Source: Diphasiastrum complanatum (lineage: Eukaryota > Streptophyta > Lycopodiopsida > Lycopodiales > Lycopodiaceae). Taken from it: a stretch of 64,000 nt of DNA. The stretch spans positions 12,894,144 through 12,958,143 of the forward strand of contig CM055114.1 of the NCBI GenBank assembly GCA_029204225.1, read 5' to 3'. Positions 46,101-54,869 of the stretch are shown here, piece after piece (the stretch's first letter is position 1; every line of letters starts with the position of its first letter). A program made the position numbers and the translations under genes. The notes under the pieces are model-generated. The model ran no database searches and was not told the origin of the DNA. It worked only from the letters and a program-made list of their open reading frames with translations.

Positions 46101-49100
46101 GCACTTTCTTTCTAAATGAGTCACATGGTTGTTATATATGGAAAGGAGGTATGTTAAGTATTCTTCGTGAACAAAATGGTATCATTATAAAGTTTTGTAC
46201 ATTACTTGGTGGAGAGAGAGCTAATAATTCTCCTTTTTTGTTCTGCCTTGTAAACCCACAAATAGTCCTTCTGTAATTGTACACCGTACATGTAACCCAT
46301 AGTTTCATTGTGTTTCTAGAAACGCGTCTAGAAATGTGCTCAGAAAGGCTTTTTTGAAATGGGGGAGCATTTCTAAAAAACGTTTTCTTTTTTAAGGGCA
46401 ATATGGGTATCAAATTAATGCATTAATCAAGGGTAGTACATTTATGTAGGTTGCCGAATGTTTTGTAGGAAATCAAAGTGCCAAGATTCTTCGAACATTC
46501 AATCTCCATATACAAGAAGAAGAGGGAGAGGGTTAGGCGCCCTCAAGGAGAGAGAAAGTAGTAGCAATGCTTGAAAGGGAATGAATTACAAATGAACAAA
46601 GAGTACATATAAATAGGCCTTCCAAGGGCTTAGGCTCTTCCAAAATCTAAGTTCTAGAACCTTCCAAGACCCACTTCTAATTATAGGGCACCCCCAAAAG
46701 TCAAGATAGGGTCCCTTAACATAATTAGACTTTACTTGGACCCACGAAATACTACTGGACCAAAATTGGGTCCAACTCAACTAAAACTGACTTAACATGG
46801 TCTAAATAATAAACCTAACCCATGGTTACACAAGTCTCGACCTTTTGGGTCAAAGTAACCTATGGGAAACTAACATTATCATTTATTACTTCTAACACCC
46901 TCCTGAAATGATAATGTAAAAAACATAACATGACATGAAGTATAAAAAATTGCAACAAAAATGGAAAGTGTTGCATGCTGCCCAAAACTCCATGTAGCCG
47001 AAAAAGAAAAGATGTAGTTTGTTGTCCAAGCTTAATGCCGCCAAAAAAAAATCTTCAGCTTGAAGTAGTCGAAGTAGCCGAAATCTCAGCCCCAATCATG
47101 CCCGATGTAGAAGAGATGTAGAATACGAAGTGCGGTAGCATCAAGTTGAAGAGTGAAGACAAGCATGCTCCATCCAAAGTAGGTAACCAAAAAACCAACC
47201 ACAAGCCGAAATATGGATTTGCAATCCATCAATGGTTCTCACATGATTCCATTAGTCTTCTTACCACAAGAAACATAAAGAAGAGTATGATACTCTTTTA
47301 CCATCACATCCTCCCGAATCTTACTATCAATGATCTGCTCACCAACACTAGGTAAGACAACACCGTCATCATAAGAAGTAAGCATCAAAACATGAAAATC
47401 AGCATAAGGTGCTGATTTTGGTGAGGCATGTGTGTTTCCTCCAAGGTAAAAAGATGCTTTGCTATCCCGCAAAGACTCGGACAACCAACAAGAGGCTGTA
47501 GCAGGCTGTCCAACAGCCACAAAATCACCAACACTTTGCTGTCCAAAGTGTTCCAAATGTGGACCTTGCTGTACAAAAACCTTCCGCAGGCCGTTCTCGA
47601 TGCATAATAGGATGCTCACGATGTAACATAGGCTGAAAATGATCAATAAACCATGGCTGAATCTGGTGTCCACCATCTTCAAGAAAAAAACCAACACCTT
47701 GCCACTTTGAACACCCAAAAAATCCAGCAACACGTCACTTTGAACCAATGTACTAATTGACATGATTTTTTCCCCTCCTCCATTAGTACAAAATGGCTTC
47801 AAAGAATGCTTGATTTCAGCCTTTTCCAAAACATTATCTTGAGAAGCTTGCTCATAAAGTTCTTCACTAATGCATCCATCATTTGCAACAAATGGCTCAA
47901 GAGAAGAAGAATGCTTTACCATACCAACATTCCGATGCAAACTTGTACTTGTAGAAAGACAATGATCAAACTTTGCATGACTTTGCTCTTCTACCTTCAA
48001 AGAAGATGAAGTACAGAGGAGAAAGCATGATGATGAATCCTTAATTTGGTACATCTTTAAAAGTGTTTCCTAAGCACTTTTAGAGGTCTTGCAAAATCTC
48101 AAATGATATAAGATAGATCTTGTTACCGATAAAATCTTGATCATCATGTCGATGCAAAATCTCAGCTTGCAACTCCATGAAGAATAGTTGGTGTCATCCA
48201 ACATATCTTCGCCTGAACAAGTACAAATTGCTCCCAAATCTCTTGCCATAAGAACCAGCCAAGAACTTTTTCAAACCCTAAATGTGCCCTAAAAGACACA
48301 AAAACCAGCAAGTATCAAATCTGACAAATCAGCACCGGAATGTGTCGAAACCACACATTAGATGGATGTAGGAACTCGCCCTCCTACAAGCCTTGTGTGC
48401 TGAGAATTTCAGCCTGAAATTGCATTACAAACTCAAAAAACCAGCAAGCAAAGAATTAGGTTAGCCTCCAACAAAGCTTTTTCCGGAACCCTTCTTTCTT
48501 GCCAAAAAGTGTGAACAATACACACACGGATAGGGCTGTTGCAACACCCTACAAATGGTAATATGCTGTCCAATTTTCAGCCTCGGAATGTGATCGGATC
48601 ATCACAAAAGAATTAACGCCTTCTTCCACACCTGGAAACAAGCTAAAAGAAGCGGATCTTCACTTTGTAAAATCAGCAAGGGTGCTGATTTTTCAGCCAA
48701 ATCAGAAGAATAGAAATTGCTTGTAGATGGGCGCCCTCCTGCAAAGGAGCAAATCTGAAAAATAGGGCAGCAGCGGACCAACGGAAGTAGGATAAACCTA
48801 CACGAATGTGGGCGACCTAAAAGAAGCCCCGAAGAAGATAATTAATGGCGCCTTCCTGCAACCTGACAAATCAGCAAACAACAACCTGATTTTTGGGCGC
48901 CCAAAATCCTGTTATCTTCTTTGATGTGTGGCGCCCTCCTGCAAAACGGAAAAGAGTAAAAACAAAAGGATCTTCACTTCAAAAAATCAGCAAAGGTGCT
49001 GAATTTTTGTGATCCCTAAGTGAAGACGATCTCTTTTGGTAGGGTGCCCTAAATCAAGCATAGAAGATCCATGGCTCTGATACCAGGTAGGAAATCAAAG

Positions 49101-52100
49101 TGCCAAGATCCTTTCAATCTCCATATACAAGAAGAAGAGGGAGAGGGTTAGGCGCCCTCAAGGAGAGAGAGAAAGTAGTAGCAATGCTTGAAAGGGAATG
49201 AATAACAAATGAACAAAGAGTACATATAAATAGGCCTTCCAAGCGCCTAGACTCTTCCAAAATCTAAGTTCTAGAACCTTCCAAGACCCACTACTAATTA
49301 TAGGGCACCCCCAAAAGTCAAGATAGGGTCCCTTAACATAATTAGACTTTACTTGGACCCACGAATTACTACTGGACCAAAATTGGGTCCAACTCAACTA
49401 AAACTGACTTAACATGGTCTAAATAGTAAACCTAATCCATGGTTACACAAGTCTCGACCTTTTGGGTCAAAGTAACCTATGGGAAACTAACATTATCATT
49501 TATTACTTCTAACATGTTTTTGGTACAATGTGGTCCAGTTTAGGTGCAGGCTATTCAATCACAAGCTGTCATGACTCAATGAAATGTTGACAACATTGAT
49601 TAGTTAAATAGGGAACAGCTAGGGTGTCTAGTAAGGTTTTATTGGCTTTTTCAGTTGTTTTGGCGATTAGGGCCTTATTTAGCTGCATTTGGAACCTCAA
49701 AAATATGTTAACCGTTTTAATCCCATCTGAACGATCATCACAACATCTAGGATCCAACTGCAGATATAGTTTATTCCACTCCTGTTGTCAATGCTGTATC
49801 TATCCACTACAAATTAACTACAACTCCAGATGTACTCGCACTAAAGTTACCTCTACTTAATCCATATGGTCTGTTGACCTCATCTAGGTTTCCTTATCCT
49901 AAGATTAGGAGCTAGGTAACCATAACTAATCAAGGTATGCCCCTCCTTGTACCCAATTTTTTCCTCAAAAATAGAAGTCAGAAAGTCCTCTTTAACCTTT
50001 CAACCATTCCCCGAGGTAGTCGTCATCTTTTGATCTGCCTTTCCTTTGAACCAAGTGCTTGGATACTGAACGATTTCTGAATCACTTTCTTCGTTTATCA
50101 AGTACTCTTAAATGTACTTCGGATGAGAATTCCTTTACTTGGCCCAACTCATCATCAAAAGTAAAGAAAATCCCTTGATGTATTTGTATTCCCTCGGGAA
50201 GTTCTAACTTAATACGCTAAAAGATCTAACTTGTTTCACTATTTTAATTCCCTGGATTTTACAACAATTGGTTGTCTTCCCATCGACCTGTCTCTTCTGC
50301 CTCTTTAACACCTTTGTGTGTCCTCAATTTAGACTTATGTAAGATAATTGTCCATAAATAAAGGTCCAGGTGTTTCTGACTTCTAGCCCTATGTTGATTT
50401 GTTTCTCTTAGAATATTTTGAAACTTGTAGCCGATAAACTTTGTGGAACTGTCTTCCTTGGTCTCCCATGCTCTGTTTACATGAGATGTCACAAGGCCTA
50501 GGGTGATGTCCGAAAATCTCTTAGCCTCTTCTAGTGGTGCATTTGTATTTGACGGACCTTGTCTCGGATGTCAAGCACTTTAGTTTCTCGTAGTTCTTCT
50601 TCGAATAGAGAGAAAGTCACCTTTGTTAAATGCGTTTTTATATCGCTAGAACAACTGCCCATGTTTTTGTTTCCTCCTACATCCCTTGAGCTTGTTTTGA
50701 ATCACTCTCTTTTGATGCATCCTCTGATGGAACTTTTTCTTCTCTCTTGTATATCCTCATTCGTGCAACAGATTGAGTTGAACTTTTGACCTTAAGGAGA
50801 GGAAAGCAAGTCCTTACCAACTCACCTCTTATTGGAGGACCCAACGGAACTCTTTTGTGGAGTTCCTCGTTTCCTTTGCTCAGTCTTAAATCTGTTTTAT
50901 CCTCTCCTCATCTGATTGTGAAAGGTCTTAAAGTTGCATGTGAAGAGTTGCCAATATCTCTTCCATCTTCTAGTATAGATAGGCTGGTGGGAGGAGAGTA
51001 GATTTGCCCTTCTTCTTTTTCAGGCCATTGGGAAGAAGAAATACAGAACTGGATAAAGATGATTACTGAAGCTTGTATGGATCAGTTCACTTTTGCAATA
51101 TTGAACACTATAAAAATTCTTTCGACAAAGCCTCTCATGATCTCAAGTAGGGTTTTCTGCCTTTTTACAATCGGAAGAATTGGCAGTTCAGAGTCGGGAT
51201 CTTTGGGAGGAATCGAACATTATCGGCCAATTTGTGAAATGCCAATTTTTCTTCAAAATTTTAAAATAAACTAGAAATCAGTGATTTGCCTTGTGTTTTT
51301 TTGCATTATCTATTTCTTAGTAGGATTTATTTAATACAATGGCCACTCGTGAGTAATTAGTTTCATGAGCAAAATGTCCTACTTCTTTGATGGTTAAAAT
51401 TGGCTGGACCTTCTGAAACGGTCTTCTTTCAGGAAAGAATTGCTGTTCAGTGCACAATTGAAGCCAGCATAGTAGCTCATTTCTGTTTATCTTCATCCTA
51501 GATTATTCCAGACCTGGCTCGAATGGGTCAAGCACTCTTTTAAGGCCATTTAATTGGAAATTGTTTAGTTCCTTGGCGTCACGTTATTCTCTTTACTTTT
51601 TGATTCTATCATTAGAAAGAGGGGGCCACTGTAATTACATGAATTTTGCAGTCCCATGACAGGGCTTGTAGACCTGTGTCATGTGCACATTTACCCCACT
51701 ACATTAGTGAGGAAGACGTACTTGGAACCTTTCTGTTGTTGCTTTTTTTGATATATTTTCACTTAAAATTGGCGTTTCATTCTTTCTGAGATTTTAGCAG
51801 GTTACAAGATACAGTTAGAAATTACTTGCTTTCAGTTAACGTGATGCCCAGTCTCTTGTTTATGTTTTATACCTGTAGGTTAAAATTTATTGCAAGAAAG
51901 TGTTATCATAGCCAGGTGGTGAACTTTTTGCAGCGCATGAGGGAGATACATGAATACTACCAGCAAAAGTTGTCATCACTGAGGGCGAAGCAACTGCAAC
52001 AAAGGGATGATTTTCTTCAAAATGAACATTTACGCAAACAGCAATTCCAACAATCAGAATATAGTCATCATGTGCCATCAATACATAGTTATGGTGGAAG

Positions 52101-52305
52101 CCCATTTGAGCACCGAGGTCACAATGATCAACTTGGTTACTCCACAGGTAATGATCCATACCAAGGCGGCGATCAGCACCAGGACTTTTCAGGCTATGCA
52201 TATGGCAGAAAAAGAGGAGCAAGTCAGTCATATGGGAAGAACCAAGCATATGACAGTCCTTCCTATCCACATGATGAACCTCAACATTACCCTCCATATC
52301 GCTAA
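37980..52305 (+). CDS. KH-domain and CCHC zinc-knuckle RNA-binding protein, 4 coding exons, 511 aa
   Basis: Exons 37980-38297, 39410-39959, 40510-40805 and 51934-52305 join in phase with GT-AG borders and give an uninterrupted 511-residue protein. Residues 1-90 are acidic/charged (SDEEEHIPDPNAVPTDFTSR). C95-x2-C98-x4-H103-x4-C108 is a CCHC knuckle. One KH domain lies at about 124-193, with the GxxG loop IIGTGGSVIQSL (GTGG at 138-141). Residues ~340-415 are charged and helical; the tail (~430-511) is rich in Gln, His, Tyr and Gly. KH and CCHC modules bind single-stranded RNA, so a nuclear RNA-processing role is likely but inferred. The knuckle precedes the KH, unlike splicing factor 1. The second exon's donor could instead be at 39899 (same phase, 20 residues shorter). 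Intron 3 is about 11.1 kb and full of transposons. No stops or shifts: this looks like a live gene. Confidence 0.85.
39410..39959 (+). CDS. KH gene coding exon 2 (last zinc ligand and KH domain)
   Basis: Acceptor TTCTGCAG/GG. It begins GCPSTLGVNRKS, supplying the fourth knuckle Cys, then the KH core (VREKRLKPRIIGTGGSVIQS, GCRLRLEDS, FTVRVTGPDRLTVNKAVDFL). After the KH comes a Ser/Asn/Gln-rich linker. The donor is taken as ACACAAG/GTCAGG, leaving one base that pairs with exon 3; GGATGGAG/GTTCTC at 39899 is an equal-phase alternative. Confidence 0.8.
40510..40805 (+). CDS. KH gene coding exon 3
   Basis: Acceptor CACTCTCTGATGAAG/GT; the first two bases complete a Gly codon. It encodes RDSSAVGNLSSFNGKGPGI, then a charged region (LPQTLEELERMFMFETRQL, EEDKERARHHE), predicted helical. 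It ends in phase 0 at GAG/GTACTT. The acceptor is chosen by phase and pyrimidine content and is less certain than the donor. Confidence 0.7.
41326..41487. repeat. 81-bp tandem duplication in intron 3
   Basis: Copies at 41326-41406 and 41407-41487 share AAATC(C/T)(C/T)GTTCTCTTTTTT, TTCATTGCAACCTTTATTCC, CTTGATTCCT and GGCCTTGTGGAGTA. Confidence 0.9.
41690..41960 (-). pseudogene. LINE reverse-transcriptase fragment
   Basis: Minus-strand QGVENGFPLSPTLFRLSMDK (41948-41889), followed by LEERTAENGGGFHVAG, matches the L1-type RT block QGVRQGCPLSPTLFxLYIDxLE. The Tyr-Ala-Asp-Asp region downstream is unrecognisable (stops near 41847 and 41817). Lies in intron 3 of the KH gene, opposite strand. Confidence 0.65.
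42071..42898. mobile_element. Candidate non-autonomous hAT-like element with GGTTCGAACC word arrays at both ends
   Basis: The ends (about 42090-42170 and 42787-42885) are filled with direct and inverted GGTTTGAACC/GGTTCGAACC words, for example ACTGTGGTTCGAACCGGCCG on the left and CCACCGGTTCGAACCGGG on the right, around 600 bp of unrelated DNA. The outer edges CAATGTTTGC and (reverse complement) AAAATTGTTTAG are loosely inverted. ACAGGC occurs just outside both edges (42065-42070 and 42899-42904) as a possible short target duplication. Subterminal arrays like this are typical of hAT derivatives. No coding capacity. Confidence 0.5.
43115..43178. repeat. (GA)n microsatellite, about 64 bp, in intron 3
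   Basis: An uninterrupted GA run followed by GTTATTGATG. Confidence 0.95.
43640..44190 (-). pseudogene. LINE reverse-transcriptase fragment
   Basis: Minus-strand FRKLHSTTDHIFTLLDTYRH (about 44106-44047) matches the L1-like block GFRxxHSTTDHIFTL. GVFKSQGGLSN and WVSLSPILFNLYIDELE (43825-43760) match the VxQGCPLSPxLFNLYIDEL block further on. In-frame TAG and TAA stops near 43994 and 43906 and missing catalytic text show decay. Lies in intron 3, opposite strand; possibly the same LINE as 41690-41960, separated by later insertions, though the two overlap in RT content and so are more likely two copies. Confidence 0.7.
44991..46458. other. Part of KH gene intron 3, no recognisable gene
   Basis: Between the LINE fragment and the LARD-like element. 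Includes a short (TC)n at 45249-45263. Several minus-strand ORFs of 60-93 codons show no family resemblance. Confidence 0.4.
46464..46897 (-). repeat. 3' LTR of the LARD-like element
   Basis: Plus-strand TGTAGGAAATCAAAG to TTACTTCTAACA. Contains TACATATAAATAGGCC (46604-46619), a TATA-like box in the plus sense. Confidence 0.9.
46898..46907 (-). other. Polypurine tract (LARD-like element)
   Basis: Minus-strand TTCAGGAGGG immediately precedes the LTR start TGTTAGAAG. Confidence 0.7.
47239..48054 (-). CDS. Unidentified 271-codon ORF in the LARD-like element
   Basis: An open frame of 271 codons from ATG 48054, in the element's sense orientation, and the longest uninterrupted minus-strand ORF outside the gypsy element. 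It has a Ser/His-rich N-terminus, a central hydrophobic stretch (HGLLIIFSLCYIVSILLCIE, about residues 136-155) that could span a membrane, and the C-terminal words VKEYHTLLYVSCGKK. No zinc knuckle, catalytic Asp motif or other retroelement signature. I recognise no family. The base composition is not unusual and the ORF could be fortuitous; its length in a non-autonomous element is nevertheless notable. Confidence 0.35.
   Translation of the reverse strand: MYQIKDSSSCFLLCTSSSLKVEEQSHAKFDHCLSTSTSLHRNVGMVKHSSSLEPFVANDGCISEELYEQASQDNVLEKAEIKHSLKPFCTNGGGEKIMSISTLVQSDVLLDFLGVQSGKVLVFFLKMVDTRFSHGLLIIFSLCYIVSILLCIENGLRKVFVQQGPHLEHFGQQSVGDFVAVGQPATASCWLSESLRDSKASFYLGGNTHASPKSAPYADFHVLMLTSYDDGVVLPSVGEQIIDSKIREDVMVKEYHTLLYVSCGKKTNGIM
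49073..49085 (-). other. PBS for initiator tRNA-Met (LARD-like element)
   Basis: Minus-strand TGGTATCAGAGCC, directly adjoining the LTR: a 12-nt perfect PBS plus one base. Confidence 0.9.
49086..49514 (-). repeat. 5' LTR of the LARD-like element
   Basis: Near-identical to 46464-46897, with a small deletion where the other copy reads TTCGAACATT and scattered substitutions. Followed in element orientation by the PBS. Confidence 0.9.
49515..51933 (+). other. Distal part of KH gene intron 3, no recognisable gene
   Basis: About 2.4 kb of intron. Short plus-strand ORFs around 50559-51274 (Ser/Leu-rich) match no family. The last 60 bp carry the polypyrimidine tract and acceptor for exon 4. Confidence 0.5.
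51934..52305 (+). CDS. KH gene coding exon 4 and stop
   Basis: Acceptor AACTTTTTGCAG/CGC, phase 0. It begins RMREIHEYYQQKLSSLRAKQ, continuing the charged helical region of exon 3, then a Gln/His/Tyr/Gly-rich low-complexity tail (YGGSPFEHRGHNDQ, SGYAYGRKRGASQSYGK) ending HYPPYR and TAA at 52303-52305. The helical match across an 11-kb intron supports joining it to exon 3. Confidence 0.75.
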   Translation, partial: RMREIHEYYQQKLSSLRAKQLQQRDDFLQNEHLRKQQFQQSEYSHHVPSIHSYGGSPFEHRGHNDQLGYSTGNDPYQGGDQHQDFSGYAYGRKRGASQSYGKNQAYDSPSYPHDEPQHYPPYR

Positions 52306-54740
52306 GATTGGATCACTTTGATATAACTGTCTTGCTTAACTTTCAAGTTTTCCTTCCATGCACAAAGGTTTTGGCAATTATAACTGGTTTTGTACAAGTT
52401 ATGTTTCTGTTCAGTATTAGGAAATATCAAGAGGAGCATGCATGAAGTAATCAGTCAATCTAGCAAAACTGTTTGCTATCTTGGAATTATTGGCAAATGG
52501 CATATTACATCTACTCCATCATTTAACAGTCTTGGTCTCTTTATAAGATGGAGCATTGTTTTGGAGTCAAAGGTCAGTGATTGTTTCTGTAGTTGAGTGT
52601 ATTTGGGGTTTTGAGCATACATTGCTTGAAAGTTTACAGGAAGTCATCTGGCAATTCGCTGCATCTTTTCATGCTCTTGGCAAATGACTACATGCTTTCA
52701 TGTTCTTAAATTTTATTACCAAAACTCAATCTTAGAACCTAATTGCAAAACAATTAACTGATTGAGGAGCTTAACCAAGCTGGATAATCAGAAAAAAAGG
52801 TTCCATTTTTATCACCTGGCTAGGCGATTGCCAGAATCTATGATTCTTGGAAATTAAAACATTTCATGGAAGACTTTACTATCTTGTTGATTGCTATTTA
52901 TAAAGAGCGTTTATCAGCTTGTTTTTTCCTAGTGAAAATAGACTTGTAGTGCAAAACAGTGGATGCTGACCAGCTACTGGGGAAATGATCATGTGTTGCA
53001 GTCAGAGTTCACACAAAGCTAAGTTTTGAAAATTTAAGAAATACACATAATTTCTCAAACCCTAATTGGTAGATGGTTGCATTATCCTCCAGGTATTTTC
53101 TTTTACTTTGCATGGAGGTCTCTAAGCAGTTCAATTTTGAGCATAATTTTGTAGATTTGTGTTGAGATATATTTTTTTTGGTCGAGATATGAAGCTGCTC
53201 AATTTATTTCACATTTTGTTAAGATAGTTGAATATTTTGTCATTTTTGTAACCCAAACAAAGCAGGTTATTGCTTGATATTTCATTTAAAATATTGTGAA
53301 GCTAGTAATGATTCTAGTAACTTTCATTTTTATTGAAGTCTTTTTTTCAATGATTTAACGAGTACCTCACAAATATTCAAAGTGTCCCAGCTTTTTGCTA
53401 GTTGAGATGGTTTTGTCAATCACATTTTGTGAGTCCAACCTTCACGAAGATCATTTATTGTGTTAACAAATTTATACTGTTGTGCACATTGGTTAATTCT
53501 TGTGTTTAATGTTTCAGCCTGTGCTAATAAGATGACTAATGACCTAATTTCCACATTAAAATTGGGAAGTTAGGGAGCCTGCTTGTGTTTTAGTTTCTGT
53601 AATTCTCGTGTGGGTGATAGTTTTCTAAAGTTTGCAGCAAAGTAAATCGGGAAGTTCTTAACTGAACTTCTTTTCACTTCAAAAAACTCACCTTAATGCA
53701 TAAGGTACTTGACGTAACTATGATTGTATTAGGCTTATCAAATATGCACCCCATCTCCTTGGCGGGTGTTTGCTGCAATGTTATTCAGATGCAGATATAT
53801 TTGAGAGTCCTCGAATTGTAGATCATATGGGATGATGGATCTTTGTGGATACATATTCTATGACAAGGACGTGAATGTCATATTCTATGGGCAGTTTGCT
53901 GGGAGTACAATGCATGCTTCTATTAACTTTTGTTTTGCTGATTACTGAGCATGCCACTCTAGCATCATCATTGGAACATGAAGGCAATTAATCAAGTTAC
54001 ACCATTCATTCATCTTCCTTTTAATCCTAAAAATTGTCACTTGGAAGATTGATTGGTGGTTTTAGACACTTGCCTTGATAGCAGGTAAGAAGGCTTGAGG
54101 TTAGTCGATGATATATTTTAAGTGATACATATCATGGCAGTGGCATTGAATAATCTGCAATGCATCGATCTGTGTGACTTAGGATCAGCTATAGAAACAT
54201 CTCACTTAACCTAAATAAATACGGTATTAGGGTTTCGTGGTGGTGACGCAATAAATTTTGTAAGTGAATACAACATATGTATTTATGAAATATTTAGTTG
54301 TTTTGTCATCTTTGCAAATAATTGGAGGTTTATGAAGATAATTTGAAGGATGACAACTTTTCAAAGGTCAGAAATTGTTTTCATAAGGGTGAGAAACTTG
54401 AAAGGCTTTTGTTAAAGTGTAAGTCACTAGGGAAATAACTTGCTGGAATTTGAATTATCGTGGATTTTATGTTGCAACTAACAACAAATGAATAGGATGG
54501 AGTTATTGTCAAAAGTACTTCCATGGGGTTTATTATCATTTTTAAGGAAATGATTTTAGCTGTGCCTGATGCTCATGGTAAGATGTGATTTGAAGCAACT
54601 TCTATATGATATTGATGCTTTGAATAATCTTTTGTATCATCAACAATTTGGTACTATTTAAGTAGAAATATGTTTGCTCAATAATACTTCAATGGAGGCA
54701 TCTTCTTTCAACGATGAGAATAATTATTGCAATAATAAGT
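52306..54740. other. KH gene 3' UTR, then no recognisable gene
   Basis: The 3' UTR begins after TAA 52305; no canonical AATAAA signal is visible soon after it, so the 3' end is unknown. The rest is AT-rich without coding signal. Confidence 0.4.
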
Positions 54741-54744
54741 GGTG

Positions 54745-54860
54745 AGGTGGTTAGGACTTTCTTTTCTGTTTTTGAGGCAACGAGTTTGCTAAGGCGCAAG
54801 CTAGTGAACATAAAATTTGAGGAAGGAGGGTTTCTCACCAAGCATTTGTAGGCCATTAAC
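54745..54860 (+). pseudogene. Possible Ty1/copia gag fragment
   Basis: Plus-strand VVRTFFSVFEATSLL, then RRKLVNIKFEEGGFLTKHL and a stop, resembles the copia gag segment (W..L...F...S....RRKL..L+M.EG.S...H+..F). It is short and isolated, so the call is tentative. Confidence 0.35.
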
Positions 54861-54869
54861 ATGGAAAAG

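Larger units (their letters stand above)
46464..49514 (-). mobile_element. Complete non-autonomous LTR retrotransposon (LARD-like) in KH intron 3
   Basis: A 3.05-kb element, minus-strand orientation. Two LTRs of about 430 bp (46464-46897 and 49086-49514) begin TG and end CA apart from one changed base at 49086. The target duplication TGTTT lies at 46459-46463 and 49515-49519. The PBS directly abuts the 5' LTR and a PPT directly abuts the 3' LTR. The interior (2.2 kb) has no gag, protease, RT, RNase H or integrase motif, so movement would depend on another element. The LTRs differ at only about ten places by eye, making this the youngest clear insertion here. It interrupts no exon and lies antisense to the host gene. 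Confidence 0.9.

Noticed and set aside
47146-47355. Plus-strand ORF inside the LARD-like element
   Set aside because: Antisense to the element and overlapped by the longer sense ORF.
51887-52297. 136-codon minus-strand ORF
   Set aside because: Antisense shadow of KH gene exon 4.
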